Source: Lachnospiraceae bacterium (GTDB lineage Bacteria > Bacillota > Clostridia > Lachnospirales > Lachnospiraceae). Taken from it: a stretch of 49,697 bases of DNA. A model generated the notes under the pieces. It was not told the DNA's origin, did not search any database, and saw only the letters and a list, made by a program, of their open reading frames with translations. This document shows positions 6,523-14,962 of the stretch, piece after piece. Position numbers and translations under genes: made by a program. The first letter of the stretch is position 1, and each line of letters begins with the position of its first letter. The stretch covers positions 1-49,697 of the forward strand of contig JAILEM010000129.1 in assembly GCA_024687745.1 (NCBI GenBank), written 5' to 3'.

Positions 6523-8684
6523 TCTTCCACTACCATCGGAAGATATTTCTTTTTTTCCTGTTCTATCACACTTCTTACAAAATCCTTGTCGATAAGACTG
6601 TCATAGGCCTCCGCTATGGCGGATCCGTCTGCAAAATCATTAAATTCAAGCTTCTTCTCCTCAAGAATTCCTATCATATACTCATCAAGCGTATCCTGAC
6701 ACAGGAGATGATATACCAAAACATTTCTGATCTGTCCCATCCGGTATACTCTCGAGAGAGCCTGCCAGGTTAGAGAGGGTTTGATCTGGGGTTCGCAAAA
6801 GATCACTATACTGGCTGCCTGTATATTAAGTCCGACTCCGCCGGCCTGTACCTGGCATATCAGTACATCACCGCTGTCATTTCCGCCAAATCTGTCTATA
6901 ATAAGCTGTCTGTCCTCTATCCTCGTGTCACCGGTTATCACACCGGCACATCTGTCACCCAAAAGACAGCTTATCTTTTCTATGGTATCCCTGAAGAAGG
7001 AAAAAACAACCACCTTTCTGCCTTCACAAACTGCCTCCTGACAGATTTCAAGAAGCCTTGCGGCTTTGGAGGAAGTACCTGTATCATCCTGGATATATGA
7101 GACCCTCCTCATATCACTGAAGCTCCCTGAAGCGACCGCACTTACATAGGATTCCCTGTCTTCCAAAGTCATATCACACCATTCCTGCTTCTCATCTATC
7201 GGCGGAAGCTCAGTAAGGACCTGTTTTCTTGTTCTTCTTAAATAAAGGGATGAAAGCTTTTCCTTAAACTCCGGAAGGTTTCTTAAATGCGCAATTTTCC
7301 TGATCTCCTGAGTCATGTCGGGGCGTATGAATTCTATGAGATTGCACATTTCATCCACCCTGTTTTCAAGCGGAGTCCCGGTCATGAGAAGGATACTTTC
7401 GGATTCATCATATAACTTTCTTATATACTGTGTTCGAAGTGCGCCCGGGTTCTTTATATAATGGGCTTCGTCTATTATAAGTAATGACAGCTTCATCCTG
7501 TTATCGATCCCGTCTATTATCTTATTTAACGATTCGTAATTTGTTATGGCGGCTCCGCCGTTTTCCTTCCATCTCAGAAGATCTCCTTCTGTTGACTGTC
7601 CGTGAAGGATATATCTGTTAAGCTCACTGAATTTTCTTATCTCTCTTTCCCAGTTGATAATGACACTTGCAGGGCAGACTATCAGAAAATGACTTTTCTC
7701 ATATTCCGTTGCATTTATATGAATCATTACGGCGATCGCCTGGATAGTCTTTCCAAGTCCCATCTCATCTCCCAATAGGACTTTTTTCTGATTCAGGATA
7801 TATTTTGCGCCAAAAGCCTGATAGGCTCTCAGATTACCCTTAAAGTCTTCAAGGCAGAGCTCTGTATCCTCTATGGCATCCGCCAGATTTACGGGGATGC
7901 TGTCATATAAGAAGGGCTTATGTCCCATCCTGCTCTCAAGATTTTCAAGAAGGGCATAGAAATCGGCACTGTTTTTTGAGTATGCATCAAGTGCTTCCGA
8001 CTGTTCTGTTTTTAAAGCAGAATTATAGTCTGAGAGCAGGTTTAGAAGGCGTTTAAAAAATGGAGATGCACAGTACCCTTCTATATCCTTTATCATAAAA
8101 AGGGTATGCTGTTTTGTCTCATTCCCCGAAAAGAGCCAGCGGAAGCTGCTTTTTGCCATAGCATCCCTACGCATAAGCTCAACATACGCTCTCAGGTTTT
8201 TAAATGGCTCTTCTGCCTCTGACCTTATCTTCTCACACTTCATATAACGCCAAAGCTGGGTCAGGAGTTCGTTATTTTTAGGTGTTTCTTTACCGGATCC
8301 CGGTGCTTCTAACCCTACCATATAATGCGATGAGAGGCTGTTTGCAAACTCCGTTATGATCTGTCTTATCGACTCTGTCTGCTTTTCTCCTATCCCCTCC
8401 GTCCTTAACAGCTCATGATCCGATACCCTTGCAATATCTCCAAGGGTATTGTAACCGGCCGCAAGAAGGGCACTGACCCGTATCCCTGCTTTGGAGTTTT
8501 TAAGCTCCGTAACAGATATTGAGGAGAGCTCATCTATCGCGTAGTCATGCGCGATAAGTGCACAGAGGGAGCTTATGGCTTCCTTTTGGTTATCCCTGTC
8601 GGCAAACATGCTCTCAAAGCCCAGGTTCACACTCTCTATTATCTTTATATTATTTTTAAGTTCTCTGAAATCCGGCTTTTTCAT
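6519..8684 (-). CDS. SNF2-family DEAD/DEAH-box helicase-like ATPase
   Basis: This 721-residue protein is a SNF2/Rad54-type double-stranded-DNA-translocating ATPase; its client is unknown. Motif I is DEMGLGKT (306-313) and motif II is DEAH (405-408). The C-terminal RecA-like lobe carries VQAGGVGLNIQAA, and motif VI appears as SRVYRMGQIRNV. Before the ATPase core lies an N-terminal region of about 280 residues with a helix-hairpin-helix-like segment (RTEGIGEKQTESIRQI, about 94-109), suggesting DNA contact. The gene starts about 16 bases after the hemZ stop with an AGGATGAG ribosome site, so it appears to be the last gene of the galE-relA-MBL-hemZ run. No terminator is evident before the next promoter. 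A role in repair or transcription recycling, as for RapA, would be speculation. Confidence 0.88.
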   Translation of the reverse strand: MKKPDFRELKNNIKIIESVNLGFESMFADRDNQKEAISSLCALIAHDYAIDELSSISVTELKNSKAGIRVSALLAAGYNTLGDIARVSDHELLRTEGIGEKQTESIRQIITEFANSLSSHYMVGLEAPGSGKETPKNNELLTQLWRYMKCEKIRSEAEEPFKNLRAYVELMRRDAMAKSSFRWLFSGNETKQHTLFMIKDIEGYCASPFFKRLLNLLSDYNSALKTEQSEALDAYSKNSADFYALLENLESRMGHKPFLYDSIPVNLADAIEDTELCLEDFKGNLRAYQAFGAKYILNQKKVLLGDEMGLGKTIQAIAVMIHINATEYEKSHFLIVCPASVIINWEREIRKFSELNRYILHGQSTEGDLLRWKENGGAAITNYESLNKIIDGIDNRMKLSLLIIDEAHYIKNPGALRTQYIRKLYDESESILLMTGTPLENRVDEMCNLIEFIRPDMTQEIRKIAHLRNLPEFKEKLSSLYLRRTRKQVLTELPPIDEKQEWCDMTLEDRESYVSAVASGSFSDMRRVSYIQDDTGTSSKAARLLEICQEAVCEGRKVVVFSFFRDTIEKISCLLGDRCAGVITGDTRIEDRQLIIDRFGGNDSGDVLICQVQAGGVGLNIQAASIVIFCEPQIKPSLTWQALSRVYRMGQIRNVLVYHLLCQDTLDEYMIGILEEKKLEFNDFADGSAIAEAYDSLIDKDFVRSVIEQEKKKYLPMVVED

Positions 8685-8700
8685 CTCTCATCCTATAAGC

Positions 8701-10185
8701 TCAAGACCCGGCAGAGTCAAAAAGTCTTCTTTTTCTCTCTATCATCTCGTCGATTTTCTCAATATAGAGTTTAACATCCTTTACGTTATCGCACCGTTCT
8801 ATGAGTCCTGTTTTATTCCCGTTTTCATCCGCATATACCCTTTTTGTGACCGTTCCTGCCCCCAGTGCCACAATGGACTGCACCTCCTCCATGATAAGGA
8901 TATTGTAAAGTCCGTAATGTCCCTTCAGGGCATATCCGGTGTTTTCATAATTCCCGGCCATATTTTTCTGCCTGTAAAGATAATACGGCAAAAGTCCCAT
9001 TTCTCTTGCTCTTCTTTCGGAAAGATCTATCATCTCAGGAGTATTTTCACTCTTTATTTCAGGATGGGCACTTAGATATTCATGCATCCTTGCCGCTCTT
9101 TTTACAGCCATTGAATGAACTGTCAGAGATTCGGGATTAAGCCCTCTTATCTCATCAAAGGTATATTCAAGCTCATCTGTTCCCTCACCGGGAAGTCCTA
9201 TTATAAGATCGGTATTGATATTGTCAAAACCCGCTTCCCTTGCAAGATAAAAGGCCTCATGTACCTGCCTTTCCGTATGCGCCCTTCCTATTATCTTAAG
9301 CGTCTTTTCGTTCATTGTCTGAGGGTTTATCGATATCCTTGTAACTCCCGTCTTTTTGAGCACATCAAGCTTTTCCTTAGTGATACTGTCCGGTCTTCCC
9401 GCCTCCACTGTAAACTCCTTAACCGATGACATATCTAGCTTTTCCCGTAAATATCCTATTATATCTTCAAGCTGGCAGGGCTCAAGAGTAGTGGGAGTTC
9501 CTCCCCCTATATATACCGTATCCAGTATCTTCTTATTCTCTGCATTTGCTTTTTGGGTATAATCGATCTCCTTCTTTAGGGCCTTTATATATTCATCTGC
9601 CAGATCCCTGAAAGCAGATATAGGAAAGGAAGTAAAGGAGCAGTACATACAGGTCGTTGGGCAGAAGGGGATCCCTATATAAAGGCTGTAGCCCTTAGCG
9701 CCCGATAAGTGATCAAGTATATCCCTCTCCCTTTTTGCTATCTCAAGTCCGAGAGAAAGCCTTTCACCAGATACCAGATAGGATCTCTTTATTTCTTCCA
9801 TGATGATCTCATCCCCAAGCCCTTCATCCAGTCTGTTCATAAAAAGCTTAATGGGTCTTATTCCCGTAAGTGTTCCCCATGGCAGTTCCTTATTCAGTTT
9901 TTTACTGAGATTATTATAGATCAGGCGTTTAATGATATTTCTGTAGGAGGAGGTATCGACCCCTTTTGCTGTCTCTGTCTGCCTGTATAAAAGGGCACCG
10001 TCTTTATATTCATCATATATCACGGTGCCATCCTTTGTATTTATCCTGAAATGATCTTTCTGACGGGAATCTTGGTCCCCGACATTGATGCTTACCTCAT
10101 CGTTTGAATAAAAAGCCTTAAACAATGAATGTATATCATACTGATATTTCTCATCATCAGTATCTATATAGATCTTCTTTCCCAT
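8701..10185 (-). CDS. hemZ: Oxygen-independent coproporphyrinogen dehydrogenase HemZ (radical SAM)
   Basis: At 494 residues with a long N-terminal region, this matches the HemZ branch of the HemN-like radical SAM family. The cluster-binding motif CPTTCMYC (Cys175, Cys179, Cys182) is in the CxxxCxxC form and is followed by SFTSFPI. Further family features are YIGGGTPTTL and LIIGLPGEG. The enzyme family oxidatively decarboxylates coproporphyrinogen in anaerobic heme synthesis, although many HemN-like proteins have other roles. The start ATG has AAAGGAAG upstream. The gene lies 14 bases downstream of the MBL hydrolase and 16 bases upstream of the helicase, so cotranscription is likely. No other heme-synthesis gene is in the window, so its physiological substrate remains open. 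Confidence 0.9.
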   Translation of the reverse strand: MGKKIYIDTDDEKYQYDIHSLFKAFYSNDEVSINVGDQDSRQKDHFRINTKDGTVIYDEYKDGALLYRQTETAKGVDTSSYRNIIKRLIYNNLSKKLNKELPWGTLTGIRPIKLFMNRLDEGLGDEIIMEEIKRSYLVSGERLSLGLEIAKRERDILDHLSGAKGYSLYIGIPFCPTTCMYCSFTSFPISAFRDLADEYIKALKKEIDYTQKANAENKKILDTVYIGGGTPTTLEPCQLEDIIGYLREKLDMSSVKEFTVEAGRPDSITKEKLDVLKKTGVTRISINPQTMNEKTLKIIGRAHTERQVHEAFYLAREAGFDNINTDLIIGLPGEGTDELEYTFDEIRGLNPESLTVHSMAVKRAARMHEYLSAHPEIKSENTPEMIDLSERRAREMGLLPYYLYRQKNMAGNYENTGYALKGHYGLYNILIMEEVQSIVALGAGTVTKRVYADENGNKTGLIERCDNVKDVKLYIEKIDEMIERKRRLFDSAGS

Positions 10186-10198
10186 CTTCTTCCTTTAA

Positions 10199-10831
10199 CT
10201 AGCAGCAGAACGGATTATACTTTCTTTCGTATCCGACCGTTGTATCATCTCCATGCCCGGGATATACCCTTACATCATCGGGTAATACCAGGATCTTTTT
10301 TCTTATCGACTGTATCAGATCTCCCATGCTTCCGGTGGGCATGTCAGTTCTTCCTACCGATCCCAGAAACAGGGTATCTCCTGCTATCAGGATCTTATCC
10401 TCTTCAAAATAAAAGCAGCTGCTTCCTATGGTATGCCCGGGTGTCCATAAGGTCCTGAACCTTATTCCGTTTATATCGGTCACTTCATTGTCCTCAAGAT
10501 AAACATCTGCCTTGACCGTTGCCACCCTTCCCTGGGCTGATGACTGGTTTAAGTCAGGATCAAGAAGAAACTCCTTTTCCTTAAGCGGTGCATATACCTT
10601 AGCTCCTGATGCTTCCTTCAGCTCATCCACCCCGTAAATATGGTCATAATGCCCGTGTGTAAGAACAATACCGGCAACATGAAGTCCCTTCTCATTAAGT
10701 CTGTCATAAAGCCTTTTTCCATCGTCTCCCGGATCGAACACAACAGTCTCCATAGTCTCAGGATCGAAGACGAAATAGCAATTTGTAGAGATCCATCCCA
10801 AAACGGCTCTTCCTATCTTCAGTTCTCCCAT
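10199..10831 (-). CDS. MBL-fold metallo-hydrolase, glyoxalase II-like
   Basis: This 210-residue cytoplasmic protein has the metallo-beta-lactamase-fold metal-binding motif THGHYDH (residues 58-64). Downstream ligands appear in TPGHTIGS and AGDTLF, and a final PGHGDDT supplies the last histidine. The length and motif set fit small glyoxalase II-like hydrolases, which often act on hydroxyacyl-glutathione or other thioesters; the substrate here is unknown. It has an AAGGAGG ribosome site and starts about 11 bases after the relA stop codon. The order relA, MBL hydrolase, hemZ recurs in Clostridia as I recall, which supports this as a conserved operon. Confidence 0.9.
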   Translation of the reverse strand: MGELKIGRAVLGWISTNCYFVFDPETMETVVFDPGDDGKRLYDRLNEKGLHVAGIVLTHGHYDHIYGVDELKEASGAKVYAPLKEKEFLLDPDLNQSSAQGRVATVKADVYLEDNEVTDINGIRFRTLWTPGHTIGSSCFYFEEDKILIAGDTLFLGSVGRTDMPTGSMGDLIQSIRKKILVLPDDVRVYPGHGDDTTVGYERKYNPFCC

Positions 10832-10842
10832 TGCTCTCCTCC

Positions 10843-13137
10843 TTATGTGTTGGTTCTCTCGATGTCGATTATAGAATCTATGGTATTAAGTTTTTCTACA
10901 AGCCTGTTCAGTTCTTCCTTACCTGCAACTTCAAAAGCTATAAGTATGGTCACCGTGCCCTGCTTGCTCGTCCTTACATTCATCGAAATGATGTTGATGT
11001 TCTTTTCTGTCAGAACTCTTGTGATTTCGGCCAGGACACCCGGGTTGTTCTGCGAATAAATACTGATCTCGGCAAGGAACTTATCCTTATCCACAAGATC
11101 CTGCTGCCATTCGGCCTCTATAAGCCTTGCCCTGTCCTCAACCGGCATATTTATGATATTTATACAGTCAGTTCTGTGAACAGATACCCCTCTTCCCCTG
11201 GTCACAAAGCCTATTATCTCATCTCCGGGTATGGGGGAACAGCACTTTGAAAATCTGACGGCGACATCATCAAGACCCTTGACGATTATCCCTGCCTTTT
11301 TCTTATTATAGTTATATCTGTTCTTCTTTTCTTCTATATCACGGATTATCTCCTCATCCGACTTATTAACCGGATGATCATTGTCATATAGCTCCATCAT
11401 CTTATTGATGATCTGGCCTTCCTTGAGTCCTCCGTGACCGACTGCGGCCCTTACGGCATCCCATTCCTTAAAGCCGTACTTCTTCATTATTGCCGACATA
11501 TATTCCGGCACAAAGATCTTTGAAGGATCTATAGCCTTCTGTTTGCAATAATCGGCTAAGAGCTCTTTACCCTTTGTAATGTTCTCCTCTTTAAACTCAT
11601 TACGAAACCACTGGTTTATCTTGTTCCTTGCCTGGGTGCTCTTTACTATATTTAGCCAGTCTCTTGAAGGACCCTTGGAATTCTGGGATGTTATTATCTC
11701 TATTATATCCCCGTTATTTATCTCATAATCTATCGTAACAAGTCTGTCATTGACCCTTGCCCCTATCATCCTGTTACCCACCGCAGAATGTACACTGTAG
11801 GCAAAGTCTATGGGATTTGAGCCGGCAGGAAGGGTCTTGACATCTCCTGTAGGAGTAAAGCAATAGACACTGTCGGAAAAGATGTCCATATCGTTCTTAA
11901 GGGTATTAAGAAATTCCCTGTTATCCGACATATCCTTCTGCCACTCAAGGATCTGTCTTAGCCAGCTTAGCTTCTCCGCTTCCTGTTCCTCTATCTTCTT
12001 TCCGTTAGCCGTTTCCTTATACTTCCAATGAGCCGCTATTCCGTATTCTGCGGTCCTGTGCATCTCATAGGTCCTTATCTGTATCTCAAAGGGCTGTCCG
12101 CTGTTTCCCACAAGTGTGGTATGCAGGGACTGATACATATTTGCCTTGGGCATGGCTATATAATCCTTAAACCTTCCCGGTATGGGCTTATATATCTCAT
12201 GTATCACACCAAGCACTGCATAACAGTCCTTCACGGTATCAACAAGCACTCTTACCGCAAAAAGATCGTAAATCTCATCGATCGTCTTATTCTGGTTAAG
12301 CATTTTCTTATATATACTGAAAAAATGCTTTACCCTTCCGTCTATCGAGAATTTGATCCCTGCGTTTTTCAGATGATCGCCGACCTCATCCACTATGGAC
12401 TGGACATACTGTTCTCTCTCGGACTTTTTGATCGCTATCTTATCGACAAGGTCATAATATACATACGGTTCCAGGTACTTAAGTGAAAGATCATCCAGCT
12501 CGACCTTAAGCTTTGATATACCAAGCCTCTGGGCAAGCGGAGCATAGATATCCATGGTCTCTCTTGCTATCTCCTGCTGTTTTTCCTTGGGCATATGCTG
12601 AAGTGTACGCATATTATGAAGTCTGTCCGCAAGCTTTACCATAATAACTCTTATATCCTTGGCCATGGCAAGGAACATCTTCCTCAGGTTATCTGCCTGG
12701 AACTCCAGCTTGTCCTCGTTATACTTAAGCTTTTCAAGCTTTGTGACACCATCAACTATCAAAGCAACATCGGATCCAAACTCCTTTTCAAGAGCCTCGA
12801 CCGTCATAACGGTATCCTCGACAACATCATGAAGAAGACCCGCAACAATGGATTCCTTATCAAGCTGCATATCAGCAAGTATTATGGCAACACAAAGAGG
12901 ATGGATTATGTAATGCTCCCCGGATCTTCTGTACTGATCCTTGTGTGCATCACTTGCCACCCTGTATGCCTTTTCGATCATCGAAATATCGTCCGAGGGA
13001 TGATACCTGTGAACTCTTTCTATGAGATCATTGTATAAGTTCTCAGGACTAATGTTTTCCCCGATCGATTCTATATGACCGTCATCAAGCACAAGCTCTA
13101 TCTGCTGTTTTTCTTCTTCTTTTACAGCATTATCCAT
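10843..13137 (-). CDS. relA: Bifunctional (p)ppGpp synthetase/hydrolase, RelA/SpoT family
   Basis: The 764-residue length and domain order fit a long Rel protein. There is an N-terminal HD hydrolase domain with HDVVEDT at 103-109, a synthetase domain with GRVKHFFSIYKKM near 265, a TGS domain around 425-485 (FTPTGDVKTLP), and a C-terminal zinc-finger/ACT part. The segment CCSPIPGDEIIGFVTRGRG and the final GVLAEITRVLTEKNINIISM belong to the regulatory half. With both HD and synthetase signatures intact it is probably bifunctional, making and degrading the stringent-response alarmone. It follows galE by about 25 bases and is followed by the MBL hydrolase. The start has GGGGAAA upstream. Confidence 0.95.
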   Translation of the reverse strand: MDNAVKEEEKQQIELVLDDGHIESIGENISPENLYNDLIERVHRYHPSDDISMIEKAYRVASDAHKDQYRRSGEHYIIHPLCVAIILADMQLDKESIVAGLLHDVVEDTVMTVEALEKEFGSDVALIVDGVTKLEKLKYNEDKLEFQADNLRKMFLAMAKDIRVIMVKLADRLHNMRTLQHMPKEKQQEIARETMDIYAPLAQRLGISKLKVELDDLSLKYLEPYVYYDLVDKIAIKKSEREQYVQSIVDEVGDHLKNAGIKFSIDGRVKHFFSIYKKMLNQNKTIDEIYDLFAVRVLVDTVKDCYAVLGVIHEIYKPIPGRFKDYIAMPKANMYQSLHTTLVGNSGQPFEIQIRTYEMHRTAEYGIAAHWKYKETANGKKIEEQEAEKLSWLRQILEWQKDMSDNREFLNTLKNDMDIFSDSVYCFTPTGDVKTLPAGSNPIDFAYSVHSAVGNRMIGARVNDRLVTIDYEINNGDIIEIITSQNSKGPSRDWLNIVKSTQARNKINQWFRNEFKEENITKGKELLADYCKQKAIDPSKIFVPEYMSAIMKKYGFKEWDAVRAAVGHGGLKEGQIINKMMELYDNDHPVNKSDEEIIRDIEEKKNRYNYNKKKAGIIVKGLDDVAVRFSKCCSPIPGDEIIGFVTRGRGVSVHRTDCINIINMPVEDRARLIEAEWQQDLVDKDKFLAEISIYSQNNPGVLAEITRVLTEKNINIISMNVRTSKQGTVTILIAFEVAGKEELNRLVEKLNTIDSIIDIERTNT

Positions 13138-13162
13138 ACATTTCCCCGTATATGATAATTAT

Positions 13163-14194
13163 CTATTCATTATAACCGTTAGGGTTTCCCGACTGCCATC
13201 TCCAGGAGTCCTCGCACATCTTATTGATATCATACACAGCCTTCCAGTTAAGTTCTTTGCCGGCCTTTGTCGGATCAGCATAACAGGTTGCGATATCCCC
13301 TGCTCTTCTCGGCTTTATCTCATAGGGAATGCTTCTCCCTATTACCTTCTCAAAAGCATGTACGAGTTCAAGGACACTTACACCGTTTCCCGTACCGAGA
13401 TTATATATCTTTACCTCGTCCGCTCCCGCCTTCTTCATATCATCTATCTTATCAAGGGCCTTTACATGTCCTTTGGCAAGATCCACAACATGTATATAAT
13501 CCCTTACTCCGGTTCCGTCCGGTGTATCATAGTCATCTCCGAAAACCCCGAGACACTTAAGCTTGCCTATTGCCACCTGCGATACATAGGGCATAAGATT
13601 ATTCGGAATACCCTTGGGATCCTCTCCTATCTTTCCGGATTCATGAGCACCGATAGGGTTAAAATATCTTAACAGGATTATGTTCCAGTCATGATCGGAC
13701 ACATAGAGATCCTTAAGTATCTGCTCTATCATAAATTTCGTCCTTCCATACGGGTTGGTGACTCCTCCCACCGGACATTCCTCTGTTATGGGAACAAAGG
13801 CAGGATCTCCGTAAACCGTGGCCGATGAGGAAAAAACAATGCTCTTACATGCATGTTTCCTCATGACATCACATAAAATAAGAGTTCCCGTTATATTATT
13901 ATAATAGTATTCAAGCGGCTTCTTTACCGACTCTCCTACTGCCTTATATCCGGCAAAATGAATGACCGAATCAATATCCTCTTTTTCAAATACCTCTTCA
14001 AGCGCATCCCTGTCAAGGATATCCACCTTATAAAACTTCAGGCTCTTTCCCGTTATCTCCTCAACCCTTCTTATGGATTCCTGTGATGCATTATAAAGAT
14101 TATCAACTACAACCACCTCATAGCCTGCCTCTAAAAGCTCCAGACATGTATGGCTTCCGATAAACCCGGCTCCTCCCGTTACAAGTACAGACAT
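13163..14194 (-). CDS. galE: UDP-glucose 4-epimerase
   Basis: This 343-residue protein is a short-chain dehydrogenase/reductase-type sugar-nucleotide epimerase. It has the NAD-binding glycine motif GGAGFIG at 7-13, the SSSATVYG segment near 122-129, and the catalytic YxxxK at Tyr149-Lys153. Length and the C-terminal stretch [15 protein letters not shown] fit GalE, which interconverts UDP-glucose and UDP-galactose for galactose use and envelope polysaccharide synthesis. The ribosome site is AGGAGG. A consensus promoter lies about 65 bases before the start, making galE the apparent first gene of the galE-relA-MBL-hemZ-helicase run. UDP-GlcNAc epimerase activity cannot be excluded by eye. Confidence 0.95.
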   Translation of the reverse strand: MSVLVTGGAGFIGSHTCLELLEAGYEVVVVDNLYNASQESIRRVEEITGKSLKFYKVDILDRDALEEVFEKEDIDSVIHFAGYKAVGESVKKPLEYYYNNITGTLILCDVMRKHACKSIVFSSSATVYGDPAFVPITEECPVGGVTNPYGRTKFMIEQILKDLYVSDHDWNIILLRYFNPIGAHESGKIGEDPKGIPNNLMPYVSQVAIGKLKCLGVFGDDYDTPDGTGVRDYIHVVDLAKGHVKALDKIDDMKKAGADEVKIYNLGTGNGVSVLELVHAFEKVIGRSIPYEIKPRRAGDIATCYADPTKAGKELNWKAVYDINKMCEDSWRWQSGNPNGYNE

Positions 14195-14258
14195 CTTGAT
14201 CCTCCTATATACACATGTTTTATCATAGTATCTATCACTTTAATTTATATATCTTTTA

Positions 14259-14287
14259 ATTTTATACTAAAATGCCATTTTTATCAA
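14259..14287 (-). promoter_or_regulatory. sigma-A promoter of galE
   Basis: On the minus strand the -35 is TTGATA (14282-14287), the spacer is exactly 17 bases and the -10 is TAAAAT (14259-14264). It lies in the 126-base gap between the preceding membrane-protein gene and galE. The leader would be about 60 bases and A/T-rich. Confidence 0.8.
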
Positions 14288-14320
14288 TTACCAAACTACC
14301 ATTTCGCCATCCGTTGACAG

Positions 14321-14962
14321 TTATTCATCGAGCAGGATAAACCCGAATTTACCGTAGAAATATCTCCTTACGCTGCCATCCTTCAAAAGGAGTGACAATA
14401 TACCGTCTTCATCCGCATTAATTCCAACAATGTCAAGACCTGTGTCGGAGGATACCCATTTCTGGCTGATGACCCTTTTCCCACTCTTATCTCCGGTATT
14501 TAATGCCAGATATCTCTCATTTATCACCTCTGAATTATCAAAGCCGAATTCATATACGCCTATATGCTGGGAATAATTATTTTCATCCTCTTCGACCCAG
14601 AAAGGCCTGTAGGGCCCATAGCTTCCCCTTTTCCAGAATAAGACTATGAGCTCTTCCTTCCCATCCTTATCTATATCACTTATAAGATAATCCGAGACCT
14701 TATACTCCTCATCGGATACATATTCACTTCCCTCTTCGTTCCGTATCCTTAACCTCTTATCCTTAAGAATGATATCGTAACAGATCCTTCCTATATCCTT
14801 CTTATCAGTCTTTTCCATAAAATCAGCCCAGAAGGGAATTATATATCTCTTACTGTACAAAATGACCAAAACCGCAAAGATGGCTACTGAAACTATCAGT
14901 AGCCAGATCTTTACACTTTTAAACCTGCCGGTAAATTTTACTTTATCAGTATTCCGGCTCAT
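14321..14962 (-). CDS. Hypothetical single-pass membrane protein with a VCBS/FG-GAP-like segment
   Basis: I do not recognise a named family. From the start chosen here (MSRNTDKVKF, ATG at 14960-14962, with AAGGG seven bases upstream) the product has 213 residues. A longer in-frame start at 15028 would place more of the gene inside the upstream DUF3160 gene. A hydrophobic helix at about residues 17-40 anchors it in the membrane. The outside part contains ISDIDKDGKEELIVLFW, which resembles a calcium-loop-bearing FG-GAP/VCBS strand. The gene overlaps the DUF3160 lipoprotein stop by about 17 bases, suggesting coupled expression and a surface role. Function unknown. Confidence 0.75.
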   Translation of the reverse strand: MSRNTDKVKFTGRFKSVKIWLLIVSVAIFAVLVILYSKRYIIPFWADFMEKTDKKDIGRICYDIILKDKRLRIRNEEGSEYVSDEEYKVSDYLISDIDKDGKEELIVLFWKRGSYGPYRPFWVEEDENNYSQHIGVYEFGFDNSEVINERYLALNTGDKSGKRVISQKWVSSDTGLDIVGINADEDGILSLLLKDGSVRRYFYGKFGFILLDE

